Shown: piece by piece, positions 19,049 to 27,987 of the stretch
How positions within the stretch are numbered: position 1 is the stretch's first letter
How the letters are laid out: every line of letters starts with the position of its first letter
Assembly (NCBI RefSeq): GCF_023703465.1
Contig: NZ_JAMQGP010000009.1
Coordinates: 124,001 to 188,000 of the forward strand
DNA length: 64,000 bases
From: Echinimonas agarilytica
Lineage (GTDB): Bacteria > Pseudomonadota > Gammaproteobacteria > Enterobacterales > Neiellaceae
Direction of reading: 5' to 3'
The notes under the pieces: model-generated
The model's input: only the letters and a program-made list of their open reading frames with translations
Told to the model about the DNA's origin: nothing
Database searches by the model: none
Position numbers and translations under genes: made by a program

Positions 19049-20587
19049 TCAAAACTCCTCTTGACGAGTGAGTGATGCCACACCTCGTTCGGTCCAAAGA
19101 GCGCGAACGACATCATTGTGATATTTAGCTAAGTCGCCACCAAACTCCAACTGGCCAACTTTGCCGCCGTTATCCTCAATTTTCACGTCGTATAGCGAAA
19201 AGTATTCACCATCCTTGATGTAAATTGAGCCACTAGAATTGTGCGCAATAATGCCGCCTTTCACATCACCAGAACTTAATTGTTCGTATGGATCGAGTAC
19301 CAAATCACGATGCACATGAGAACTTAAGTCACCAATATCGAGATAGATGCCGAAGCCCTTGTTGGACAAAACAACATTGTCTTTCATCACAATATATTGA
19401 CTATTGCGTGACCGGATGCCGTGAGAACGATTGCGGTAAACCTTGTTGTTAGCAATAAGGTTTGAGTTTGATTCGTAGATTGTGATGCCGTCACCACCGT
19501 TGTTGTACACCGTGTTGTTGACGACTTGGTTACGCTCACTCATACGGTCGAGCATGATGCCTGAACGGTAATTACTATGGCTTACGTTGTCGAAAATAAA
19601 GCTGTCGTTTACCTGGCGTGAAATAATAATTCCGTGTTTTTCTTTGGTGCCATACACTAAGTTACGTGCAATGATTAAGTGGCTTGAAATATCATGGGGG
19701 TCAATGCCATACACCACGTTGTCGATATAGGTATTGTTGATAATCGCGACGTCTTCCGCCTCAAAGCAGTAGAAGCCGTAATATAAATCTACAAAGTCGG
19801 TATCAATGAACCAACCGCGTGGCGGCTCATGAAAATCGAAATTGTCGCGTTGGAACATTTCCTCGGAGTGTTTGATCTGATAGCTCGACAAAGTCACGCC
19901 AAATGCTTTGGTAGAAAAATAACCAAGGTGGCGAACATCGGCTTTGCTAAAGTATGTTTCACTGTCACCCCACCCCACAAAGTAAGGTCTAAATTTCTTT
20001 TTATCACCGGTATACAAGGCCGGTACATTTGATGTTTCGCGCCAGCCTATTAAAGCACTCTCACTTAAAAACAAGTGACCGCCGTTGACCAAAAAGGAAC
20101 CCCGCTCTTCGGACATTTTAAGCATTTCGCCCTCGATGACCAAAGTTCCGCCAATACTGACCACGATAGGAACAACCGCTAGATATGAACCATCATTTTG
20201 CTTAATCAGTAAATCAGGAAATGCGCGGTTAACCTCTTCTAACTCCACAACCCCCTTTGAAATAGTTAACGACGTTGGTACCGTAGATTGTTTGTTTGCC
20301 ATACCAAACAAACCTTGTCCGCCGTATAGCAAACGCAGCTCAACTTGGCCACGCACATACTCCTGACTGACGCTCCCCTTGGGAAGTTGACGGGCTTTAG
20401 TAATTTTTTGTTTGACCGATTCGTGGGTGTACCCAGAAATATCCGGCAAACTGGTTTCTATCACTGGCGTGGACTTCGGGTTTACAGTTTTAACCGCGTA
20501 AGAATCAGCAAAGCTGCTTACACTCACCACACAACTCAACGCAATAAGCGCGCCCAAAAAACGAGTAAAAGAATGTGTTTTATACAT
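19049..20587 (-). CDS. algG: Mannuronan C5-epimerase AlgG
   Basis: 512 residues with a signal peptide (cleaved around VSSFA) and a right-handed parallel beta-helix. The catalytic DPHD motif is in YGIDPHDISSH, with NNxxxxN-rich helix turns either side (VVNNTVYNNGG, LIANNKVYRNRSHG). It converts mannuronate to guluronate in the periplasm and helps protect the polymer during export. Its ATG overlaps the algE stop by one base (TAATG), so the two are translationally coupled. Confidence 0.96.
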   Translation of the reverse strand: MYKTHSFTRFLGALIALSCVVSVSSFADSYAVKTVNPKSTPVIETSLPDISGYTHESVKQKITKARQLPKGSVSQEYVRGQVELRLLYGGQGLFGMANKQSTVPTSLTISKGVVELEEVNRAFPDLLIKQNDGSYLAVVPIVVSIGGTLVIEGEMLKMSEERGSFLVNGGHLFLSESALIGWRETSNVPALYTGDKKKFRPYFVGWGDSETYFSKADVRHLGYFSTKAFGVTLSSYQIKHSEEMFQRDNFDFHEPPRGWFIDTDFVDLYYGFYCFEAEDVAIINNTYIDNVVYGIDPHDISSHLIIARNLVYGTKEKHGIIISRQVNDSFIFDNVSHSNYRSGIMLDRMSERNQVVNNTVYNNGGDGITIYESNSNLIANNKVYRNRSHGIRSRNSQYIVMKDNVVLSNKGFGIYLDIGDLSSHVHRDLVLDPYEQLSSGDVKGGIIAHNSSGSIYIKDGEYFSLYDVKIEDNGGKVGQLEFGGDLAKYHNDVVRALWTERGVASLTRQEEF

Positions 20588-21948
20588 TACAAGGCTCCTA
20601 CGACTTCCAAGACCACGCGATACACGCTGCCATCGTTTTCGTTATCAAACGCATCGCCCGGAAAGAATCCAGATCCTCTGATGCGCCAATATTGAACCGG
20701 TACGTTGGCGTACGTGTTGTTCAGTGAGTGACGAAGAGATACGTCAATGCCATACCCCACATCATCAGAATCGGTATTCATGTCTAAGGGTTGTGCTCGG
20801 CGGTAAATCGGGAAGTCTTCATCGTCTCGCCCAAATTTGGAAATTTGACCTGCCAGCATCAAGTCGCGTTCGAAGGTGTACGATGCGAACATCGCGGCGT
20901 GGGTCAAATTCGTTAGATCTGCACGAAGTGCTTCGTTGTATCGGAACAGGTACTGTTTGTTACCCACAAAGCGGCCACGGTTGGTATGCAATCCGGTTTG
21001 AACAAACATGTTTGATTCGCCCTGATCAAATCCGCCACTACCTTGGGAATAGGTCATACCGAATGATGCAGGCGCAGATTTGAAGTCGTAACGAGCGCCA
21101 ATATCCAATGCCCATGCACTGATGTCATGATCTTCTAACGTGATGCCGGAGCCTGAGGTAAAGTCGCTTTCTCCCGACAAGCCTATCCACTCAACGTTAT
21201 AGGCCCACGAACTCGCGCTTCGGCGCTCCATCCAATTTGAGCCAGCGCCAATGCCATACCAAAGCCACTGACCATTGGCACCATCCGGTGCGCCTGTTTG
21301 TACATCGGAAGGCAGATCGTTGCTGTCTTGGTCGGTAAACATGAAACGTAGAAAAACTTGATGATAGGCAGTCCAATCGAAGCTGCCGTCTGCAAATACA
21401 CGCAGGCGATCTTCATCAATTGCACTTAAGTCATTGTTACTTCGGTATGTGTCCAACCGTTCGCCCACTCCGGTTTGAAACTCAAAACGCGTGGTTTGAA
21501 AGCGCCAAACCAGTGACTCTAGTTCGGTATCCCACCACAGCGGGCTAGTTGCAGTAATGCGTTGTAAACCTAGCGTTAAATGCTCATCTGGATAGTCAGT
21601 CAAGCCGCCAAAACGGACCCAAGCTTGGCGAAGTTGAACATAGCTATCGGAGCTTGAGCTAGGTTCGGTTCGGCCGGTATCTACGTCGTCGAATGACGAG
21701 CTAATTTGACTGGTTGCACCAAACGCTCGGGTATCCACGTAGTACTTCCATTGATCTGAAAAGTCGCCACCGACTTTCAAACCAAGTTCAGTGAATAAGC
21801 CCTCTTCTTGTGATTGATCACGAAGAACTCGTTTCGGCAAGCGCTCTGCATCTGCCCCTGCTTTATAGGTAAACAGCACGTCTTGCGCTTGGCTTGTAGT
21901 GCTCAGCGCAACGAGCGGTACTAGTATCAGTGTATGTAAATTACGCAT
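20587..21948 (-). CDS. algE: Outer-membrane alginate export porin AlgE
   Basis: 453 residues with a signal peptide (cleaved after SQA) and alternating-residue beta strands typical of the 18-stranded AlgE barrel. Family stretches include RVLRDQSQEEGLFTELGLK near the N-terminus, WKYYVDTRAFG, the GLQRITATSPLWWDTELESL region (here split) and the C-terminal YWRIRGSGFFPGD. It forms the anion-selective channel through which alginate leaves, held by the AlgK scaffold encoded just upstream. The gap to algK is 21 nt. Confidence 0.94.
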   Translation of the reverse strand: MRNLHTLILVPLVALSTTSQAQDVLFTYKAGADAERLPKRVLRDQSQEEGLFTELGLKVGGDFSDQWKYYVDTRAFGATSQISSSFDDVDTGRTEPSSSSDSYVQLRQAWVRFGGLTDYPDEHLTLGLQRITATSPLWWDTELESLVWRFQTTRFEFQTGVGERLDTYRSNNDLSAIDEDRLRVFADGSFDWTAYHQVFLRFMFTDQDSNDLPSDVQTGAPDGANGQWLWYGIGAGSNWMERRSASSWAYNVEWIGLSGESDFTSGSGITLEDHDISAWALDIGARYDFKSAPASFGMTYSQGSGGFDQGESNMFVQTGLHTNRGRFVGNKQYLFRYNEALRADLTNLTHAAMFASYTFERDLMLAGQISKFGRDDEDFPIYRRAQPLDMNTDSDDVGYGIDVSLRHSLNNTYANVPVQYWRIRGSGFFPGDAFDNENDGSVYRVVLEVVGAL

Positions 21949-21969
21949 AACAATCCCTGTAAATTTGGC

Positions 21970-23319
21970 TTAGATTTCTTTGTTATTGTCGATACGAGCC
22001 ATTTGAGTTCGAGACCGTTCATGGTCTAATAATTTCTGTGCTGCGACAGGGTCTGGCATCGACATCCGAGCTTCATTCACCATGTCTGTTAAGTATTGAG
22101 ATTTAGCGATATCGGCGTTAATACGAGCCATTGAGCCAAACACGTATACATAAGTAGGGTTGAGCATGATCCCAGGTGTGCCATTAAAAGCCCGGGCCAG
22201 TTCTGCGTAAGAACGAGGTTCACCGTCTCTCGCTGCCTGCAGCAAATGATCGACGCCTTGCTGTAGTTTTTCTGGACCCAGTTTTCCTGAAAGGTAAAGC
22301 CGTCCCAGATAGAACTCCCCTTCGGGAACTGCGGCTGCGCGTTCTAGGTAATATTCAGCTTTGACCGGATCATCAATGACTCGGTAACCTTCGGAATATA
22401 TTCGCCCCAACAAAATTCCGGCAGTGACATTGCCGTTCGCTTCGATGCGCTCAAGTCCTTCAAATAGAACCTCATTGGGCATCAACAATTTTCTACGAAA
22501 CTCATATTTTGCGCTCAACATAAAGTTTTGATCATCGTCGGCCGCTGACTGAGATAGTTCTAACCCCTGCAACATTTGGCTTTCACCAAATCTGTCTTTG
22601 AGTAAGATCATTGAGGTACGGTACACCACCGATGCGTCTATCTCGCCAGCTTTGTAGCCCTCACTAATAGCGCTGCTGATCAGTTGAATTTGGTCGCTAT
22701 CGGAAGCGACCTTTGCCAACTTAAGCTCTAACTGAAAACACAAGTTGACCATCTCAGCTTCACTTCTTTGAGCGCACACTTGGTCGACGTAATCTGGGTA
22801 GTGTTCCGGATGTTCAATCACATTCAGTACCCTAGCCAGCGTCAAACGATTGGTATCAACATCCTCTAACAATTTGAGCATTAACGGCCGCAGTTCTTCG
22901 GTCGAATAGTGATCAGGGTGTTTTGAGTAAAAACGAGCGAGCGAAGGAATCATGTCGCCATATTGGGTTTGGCGCTCCCAAAGTGCGTCATATGCCTTAG
23001 GGCGGTAGCGCTCATCTTCATAGCTCATTGCCGATAGCCAGCGCACGTAGCCAATAGCAGCGCGCTCATCGTCTTGCATTAGTCGCCGATAATATGTGCC
23101 CGCCTGCTGACGCTTAACCGGATCTTCATTTTTGGTATACAAGTCCGCAAGCGCTCGCGTGGCTTCAAGGTAGCCTTCATCACTGAGTGTTTTTAACTCA
23201 CGTTCAGCTACTTCTGTTGCGCCCGTTTTTGCTAGCCATTGAGCATGTTTCACATCTTGTGTGAGTTGGCATCCTGCCAAAACAGAAATACCGACCAAAG
23301 TTAAAAACAAACGTTTCAT
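21970..23319 (-). CDS. algK: Alginate export scaffold lipoprotein AlgK
   Basis: A lipoprotein of about 449 residues with lipobox VLAGC and TPR/Sel1-like helical repeats through its length (AEYYLERAAAVPEGEFYLGR is typical). AlgK sits at the inner face of the outer membrane, localises AlgE and contacts the inner-membrane synthase part. The open frame starts at a GTG overlapping the alg44 stop (23325), but the ATG at 23319 has GAGGGG 5 nt upstream and leaves a normal lipoprotein signal (MKRLFLTLVGIS), so it is preferred. Confidence 0.93.
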   Translation of the reverse strand: MKRLFLTLVGISVLAGCQLTQDVKHAQWLAKTGATEVAERELKTLSDEGYLEATRALADLYTKNEDPVKRQQAGTYYRRLMQDDERAAIGYVRWLSAMSYEDERYRPKAYDALWERQTQYGDMIPSLARFYSKHPDHYSTEELRPLMLKLLEDVDTNRLTLARVLNVIEHPEHYPDYVDQVCAQRSEAEMVNLCFQLELKLAKVASDSDQIQLISSAISEGYKAGEIDASVVYRTSMILLKDRFGESQMLQGLELSQSAADDDQNFMLSAKYEFRRKLLMPNEVLFEGLERIEANGNVTAGILLGRIYSEGYRVIDDPVKAEYYLERAAAVPEGEFYLGRLYLSGKLGPEKLQQGVDHLLQAARDGEPRSYAELARAFNGTPGIMLNPTYVYVFGSMARINADIAKSQYLTDMVNEARMSMPDPVAAQKLLDHERSRTQMARIDNNKEI

Positions 23320-23321
23320 GA

Positions 23322-24479
23322 TCACCCCTCGCTCGCAGTGGCTTGACTCACAACGGAAAAGCTTGAGCTATGACCTATCGAGACGTTAACCGGTTGACTC
23401 AGCGTATCTAGAGGTAAGGTTTTCTCGGGGATAATCGTTGCAACAACGGTGTTGGTCCGCTCAGCATCAGGCGACATCATTACCGTAGCAATGGTTCCGC
23501 TGAAGGTACCTTTCATTCCGGGAAATTCGAGCGACACTTGTTTGCCCTTCACTAACTGCTTTGCATCGGAGTAGTTAAACTTTGCAGCAATGTGTGGGGC
23601 AGTGCCTACGCGCGCCAAATCGAACAATACATCGCCTTGAGTGGCAAACTCTCGGTCACGCTTGTTTGCTGCAACAATCTGACAATCGCATGGGCTTTTT
23701 ACCAGACTATTCAGCTCAGAAGGCAACATTTGTTCAAGCTCTTGGGCACTCAAGTCACCCATATTGGTGCGGTTAACAACTTCATATACTGAAGATGTAA
23801 TGGTCGCGAGCGGCAAACCTTGTTGAATGGCTTCTGCTGGATTTGCAACTAATTCAAAATAACCATTGGTCGGAGCAAGAACAGGTTCACGTTCGATATC
23901 GACCATTGCTGTAATCGCGTGCGTCACAAAGTAGTGCTGATAAAGATTGGTGCAGATGTAACCGAATGCCATAAGGCCAACACATGCCATGGCAGCCGTA
24001 GCGCCAAGGGCTCTGACTTTACGCCAACCCGATAAAGCGTCATTACCGCCTTTTTTACGTGATTTGGTAAAGTTGTCGCGGCTGACGGTAGTGAGAATGT
24101 CAGAGGTTGTGGTGAGATCTCCAGCAAGGTATTTACTGATAAATAAGCGTAACAACGAAATCTCTTCTTGCCCCAATGCACTAAACTCGCACCCGGCTTT
24201 GTTTTCGCCTGAAACCAAATACTTCACTGAAAAGTTGATCGGCAGACGAAATTCAACGGAGTTCAATTTGAATAATAAGTCGCCTTTATAGTGACTGCCG
24301 TTGGTGAGTTCATTGCCTACGATAGTGGCTGAAAAACCACTCGCAGACAGATCCATCACCTCCAGCGCGTGGGCCACACCGTTTTTGTCGGTGTAAGTAA
24401 TTCGAGCCGGGATCTTGACCCGAGCATGTCGCCGTTGCGCTTCGGTTTCGTGTACTAAATTCACTTCTGGCTTAGACAT
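23322..24479 (-). CDS. alg44: Alginate co-polymerase Alg44 with c-di-GMP-binding PilZ domain
   Basis: 385 residues: cytoplasmic PilZ domain (1-120), a membrane helix (about 157-180, TAAMACVGLMAFGYI) and a periplasmic membrane-fusion-like domain. PilZ ligand residues are intact: Arg16 and Arg20 in RRHAR and DLSASG at 43-48 (D/N-x-S-x-x-G). In Pseudomonas, c-di-GMP binding to this domain switches on polymerisation by Alg8, so alginate output here should also depend on c-di-GMP. The large GGDEF-EAL sensor encoded beyond the operon end is a candidate source. The start gives a complete PilZ; the gap to alg8 is 35 nt. Confidence 0.95.
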   Translation of the reverse strand: MSKPEVNLVHETEAQRRHARVKIPARITYTDKNGVAHALEVMDLSASGFSATIVGNELTNGSHYKGDLLFKLNSVEFRLPINFSVKYLVSGENKAGCEFSALGQEEISLLRLFISKYLAGDLTTTSDILTTVSRDNFTKSRKKGGNDALSGWRKVRALGATAAMACVGLMAFGYICTNLYQHYFVTHAITAMVDIEREPVLAPTNGYFELVANPAEAIQQGLPLATITSSVYEVVNRTNMGDLSAQELEQMLPSELNSLVKSPCDCQIVAANKRDREFATQGDVLFDLARVGTAPHIAAKFNYSDAKQLVKGKQVSLEFPGMKGTFSGTIATVMMSPDAERTNTVVATIIPEKTLPLDTLSQPVNVSIGHSSSFSVVSQATASEG

Positions 24480-24514
24480 AACAAAATTCCTTTTTTTAAC
24501 TTGATTCGACTTAT

Positions 24515-25993
24515 TTACACAATGTGCAAAATCACGGCGATAAATATGTTAGCTGCGGCAAATGTCATTAGCGGTGTAGACACTTGGTTAAAGCGCGCTT
24601 GGAACGGATCAGCATGCGCTTTGAGTTTTGTTTTCTGCCGTGTCCACGATTGGCGGTCCAACCGGAAATACACGTAGATTTTGACCAATGACCCAAAGAT
24701 CTGATTGAAATACAGCATGATTGGATAAGCGGGCCCTACTTTGTGACCCGACGCTAGTAACATCAAGGTAATCGCAGTACGGGTAAGTGAAATCCACAGT
24801 AGATACACAATCAGATAGATCACGTCATACTTGAAAGCCGCAACTATGGATGCTGTGAGGCCCAAAATACTGGTCCACATAGAGACTCGCTGGTCCCACA
24901 ATACGTAGTAAGTGAGTGCACCAAGACGGCTCAGACCTAATCTCGTGGCCCTGGAATTTTGGCGCAACGAATTGCCATACCAACGGAACATCAACTGGCG
25001 CGCCGCACGTAAGAAATTTTTGTCGGGTGGGTGTTCAACAGTGTTGATGATGGCGTCGGGTACGTAATAAGTATCCCAGCCTTGTCGCATCATCGAGAAC
25101 CAGCTGGATTTGTCGTCTCCGGTGAGAAATTTGAATTGTCCCAATCGCCAATGAGTGAGGTTGTCGCTTTCAACATCGTCAATAAAGTCGTGTTGTGTCA
25201 CAACCGCAGCGCGGAACATCGACATACGGCCTGTTAAGGTAAGAACCCGCTTAGATAAGCTCATTGAACACATATTGATGTGGCGTTGTGCAAATCTCAG
25301 CTTGTGCCACTGGCTCATCCAATAAGTGCCTAAAACATCGCAATATTCATTGGTTGTTAGAGCGCCTACGTTAGGAAAGAGCGAGAAATATGGCACGCAG
25401 TTTTTAACCACGTCTTTTTCCAACACGGTGTCGCCGTCTACTACAGCAACAAGAGCTGTGGCGTCCGGAAGATCACGAGCGATCGTTCTAAAGCCGTAGG
25501 CTAAACCGTCGCGTTTTCCTGTGCCCGGAATACGAACAATACGTAATTTAATACTTTCGTCTGGTTTTAACTCTTCCCAGAGTGCAGTGAAGATGAGCTC
25601 ATCACTCATTTCAACAATGGACGCAACTACCGTTGTTGGATAGCCACATGCCATTGCCTCGCGAATAATTGATTCATACACCATTGCGGTTGTTTTGGCG
25701 TCAATTCGAAAGCTAGTGACCATCAAATAGATATGAGATGGTGGTTTTTTAGCTAACGCTTTAGCGCCGCGTCTGCGGTGAATTGGAAACATCACATAGA
25801 GGAAGAACAAACCTCGCAGGTAATGCATGATTCCTACACCGTAACGCCACAAACCGATGGCACCAATAATGAGCAAGTAATCCGGATGAGCTTCATCGAA
25901 AACTGTTGGAGGGACCAGCAACGCCAGCCCTCCAATGGCTGACAACAGTAGCGACCATCCGAAAACTGCTTTTAACAAGTTTTCTGGACGCAT
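24515..25993 (-). CDS. alg8: Alginate polymerase Alg8 (GT2)
   Basis: 492 residues, an inner-membrane family 2 glycosyltransferase making polymannuronate from GDP-mannuronate. Two N-terminal helices are followed by the cytoplasmic catalytic domain with the DGD metal-binding motif (VVDGDTV), the acceptor-site region [10 protein letters not shown], the base motif in [11 protein letters not shown] and an R-W motif ([12 protein letters not shown], equivalent to QxxRW of cellulose synthases). At least three C-terminal helices follow. It works in complex with Alg44. The ATG lies 6 nt after the algD stop. Confidence 0.96.
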   Translation of the reverse strand: MRPENLLKAVFGWSLLLSAIGGLALLVPPTVFDEAHPDYLLIIGAIGLWRYGVGIMHYLRGLFFLYVMFPIHRRRGAKALAKKPPSHIYLMVTSFRIDAKTTAMVYESIIREAMACGYPTTVVASIVEMSDELIFTALWEELKPDESIKLRIVRIPGTGKRDGLAYGFRTIARDLPDATALVAVVDGDTVLEKDVVKNCVPYFSLFPNVGALTTNEYCDVLGTYWMSQWHKLRFAQRHINMCSMSLSKRVLTLTGRMSMFRAAVVTQHDFIDDVESDNLTHWRLGQFKFLTGDDKSSWFSMMRQGWDTYYVPDAIINTVEHPPDKNFLRAARQLMFRWYGNSLRQNSRATRLGLSRLGALTYYVLWDQRVSMWTSILGLTASIVAAFKYDVIYLIVYLLWISLTRTAITLMLLASGHKVGPAYPIMLYFNQIFGSLVKIYVYFRLDRQSWTRQKTKLKAHADPFQARFNQVSTPLMTFAAANIFIAVILHIV

Positions 25994-25999
25994 AAAGAA

Positions 26000-27310
26000 T
26001 TACCAGCAAATGCCCTGCTTGTTACCAATCGACTTTTCGTTCATGAAGCCGGTCAAATCGAGAACTTCGTGGTCCCCATTGATTGACGCGAGTACTTCGC
26101 TGAACGCTTTGTCGCCGTTCCCCAAGACAATAAAGTCTGAATTGTCGATCACTTCTTTGATGTCGGTGTGCAGAAGTGACGAAATGTGTGGGATTTTCTT
26201 TTCGATGTGTTCTTTGTTCGCACCATGAACTTTTGCATAGCTTACATTCGCGTCAAAGATTTTCAGATCGTAGCCTTTACCGAGTAACATTTCTGCTAAC
26301 TCAACTTGTGGTGCTTCACGCAAATCGTCTGTGCCAGCTTTAAAGCTGAGACCTAACAATCCTACTTTCTTACGACCTGAACGCTCAATCAATTTATAAG
26401 CATTACGAACATGGTTTTCGTTGCTCACCATGACAGAACCAAGCAGTGGTGTTTTTACGTCCAGTTGCGACGCGCGATAACTTAAAGCACGCACATCTTT
26501 GGGCAAGCAAGATCCGCCAAAGGCGAAACCAGGACGCATGTAATAAGACGAGATGTTCAGTTTAGTGTCGGTACAAACAATATCCATCACCTCACGACCA
26601 TCAACACCAGACGCTTTAGCAATACTGCCAATTTCATTTGCAAACGATACTTTAACCGCATGCCAAACATTACAGGTGTACTTGACCATTTCAGCTGTTT
26701 CAATGTTCTTAATGAACATCGGTGCATCTAAGTCCGAGTAAAGCTCTGTAAGTTGAGCCGCAGACACATCGTCCAAACAACCTACAACTGTCATAGGCGG
26801 ATGATCGTAATCATCAATCGCAGTGCTCTCACGTAAAAACTCGGGGTTCACTGCTAAACCGAAATCAATACCGGCACGCATCCCTGTGTAGTCTTCCAAT
26901 ACCGGACGAACGACTCCCATGACTGAACCCGGCAATACTGTGCTTCGGATCACCACAGTGTGATGAGTTCCCTTGGCTTTAATCGCTTCACCGATGTCTT
27001 TACACACCAAACGAATGTATTCGAGGTTCAAATTTCCATTAGGTTGTGATGGTGTTGGCACAGCAACAAATGAAATGTCAGTTTCAGCAACCGCACGCAT
27101 TGCATCCGTAGTTGCTTCAATTGCACCCGACTCAACGCCAGCGGTTAATAGCTCGCCTAGGCCTGGTTCAACAATTGGAGATTTACCCGCGTTAATCATG
27201 TCAACTTTGCTTTCAACAACGTCAACGCCGATTACTTTATGACCGCGATTGGCCAGACAGGCCGTACAAACGGCACCCACATACCCCATTCCGAAAATAC
27301 TTACACGCAT
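26000..27310 (-). CDS. algD: GDP-mannose 6-dehydrogenase AlgD
   Basis: 436 residues. An NAD-dependent four-electron oxidation of GDP-mannose to GDP-mannuronate, the committing step of alginate synthesis. The Rossmann motif GMGYVG (7-12) opens the protein and the catalytic Cys268 lies in FGGSCLPKD. The C-terminal UDP/GDP-sugar domain contains GLSFKAGTDDLREAP. It is the first gene of the operon. The upstream 677 nt contain FNR- and CRP-like sites, so transcription of all 14 genes is probably set there. The ribosome site is AAGGAGCG, 5-6 nt before the ATG. Confidence 0.97.
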   Translation of the reverse strand: MRVSIFGMGYVGAVCTACLANRGHKVIGVDVVESKVDMINAGKSPIVEPGLGELLTAGVESGAIEATTDAMRAVAETDISFVAVPTPSQPNGNLNLEYIRLVCKDIGEAIKAKGTHHTVVIRSTVLPGSVMGVVRPVLEDYTGMRAGIDFGLAVNPEFLRESTAIDDYDHPPMTVVGCLDDVSAAQLTELYSDLDAPMFIKNIETAEMVKYTCNVWHAVKVSFANEIGSIAKASGVDGREVMDIVCTDTKLNISSYYMRPGFAFGGSCLPKDVRALSYRASQLDVKTPLLGSVMVSNENHVRNAYKLIERSGRKKVGLLGLSFKAGTDDLREAPQVELAEMLLGKGYDLKIFDANVSYAKVHGANKEHIEKKIPHISSLLHTDIKEVIDNSDFIVLGNGDKAFSEVLASINGDHEVLDLTGFMNEKSIGNKQGICW

Positions 27311-27526
27311 GGCTCGCTCCTTGGTCTTTTGTGCAGTAGTACGAACATGTTTTGTGAAGCATTAAGAGCTTCATGTTCGAAATTATGTAATTTGTTTCGT
27401 AAGGCATCTGAATACGTGTTGGTGATCACAACCAGTTGCGAACAATAATTGGAGTTTTGAATTGTCATCCATCAAAAGCTTCTCCATTTAAATCGCTAAA
27501 AAGTGAGATTTACGTCTTACTTTTTG

Positions 27527-27542
27527 TGCGATTTAGATCACA
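27527..27542. promoter_or_regulatory. Candidate CRP/Vfr-type binding site upstream of algD
   Basis: TGCGATTTAGATCACA matches the CRP consensus TGTGATCTAGATCACA at 14 of 16 positions, with the right half site perfect. It is about 217 nt upstream of the algD start codon. Which promoter it serves is unknown. Confidence 0.6.
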
Positions 27543-27600
27543 TTGTTAGTGTTGTAACGACTTGAAAAGCTGTCAAATAATTTTTTTTAAAAAAAAATAA

Positions 27601-27614
27601 TTGATTTAAATCAA
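27601..27614. promoter_or_regulatory. Perfect FNR/Anr box upstream of algD
   Basis: TTGATTTAAATCAA is a perfect dyad and an exact fit to the FNR/Anr consensus TTGAT-N4-ATCAA. It lies about 290 nt upstream of the algD ATG and some 290 nt past the recD terminator, so algD is the only near target. This suggests oxygen-dependent control of alginate synthesis. FNR and CRP sites are related, so binding by another family member is possible. Confidence 0.65.
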
Positions 27615-27905
27615 GTGATTATTTTTCACACACAACTCAAATCAACTAACATTAACCACCAAAAGGTAACTTTAGGTTGTTAAAAATGTAAATAATTTGT
27701 GATCGAATGATAATTATTTGTTAACAAATTCTGGCGGATTAAAATTTGATCAGCAAAACAATACGTTATAGAGGGGGAGAGCAAAGCATAGGCGCTGACA
27801 ATTAGGGTTATGAACAAAATTTAATCAAAAAACTGACTTTTAAAGCAGTTTCGGTGTTTCAAGCCGCTATATTGGCATTACTGAACACAACACCTAACGC
27901 TCACG

Positions 27906-27944
27906 AAAAAAGGCAGGAGCTAATAGTGCTCTACCCTGTTTTTT
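27906..27944. terminator. recD terminator hairpin
   Basis: A-run, then CAGG-AGC (27914-27920) pairing with GCT (27928-27930) and CCTG (27935-27938), then a T-run, with small bulges. On the minus strand the hairpin is followed by TTTTTT about 45-80 nt after the recD stop. The symmetric A/T runs make it potentially bidirectional. Confidence 0.6.
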
Positions 27945-27987
27945 GTTTATTAAACGGTGGGGTATTTACGTATTAAAGTGCAATAGA

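Larger units (their letters stand above)
27311..27987 (-). promoter_or_regulatory. Long algD leader/promoter region
   Basis: No gene is supported in these 677 nt. The stretch is very A/T rich (for example runs of T and A at 27581-27598). It holds a CRP-like site, a perfect FNR-type box and a TTGACA hexamer on the minus strand (27576-27571), and at its far end the recD terminator. No AlgU-type GAACTT/TCTGA promoter was found. A weaker CRP-like half site (TGATCACA, 27423-27430) lies nearer the gene. Long leaders are also usual for algD in Pseudomonas. Confidence 0.7.

Noticed and set aside
27415-27430. Second CRP-like site upstream of algD
   Set aside because: Only the right half (TCACA) fits well; the left half matches 3 of 5. 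Mentioned in the leader entry but not called as a site.
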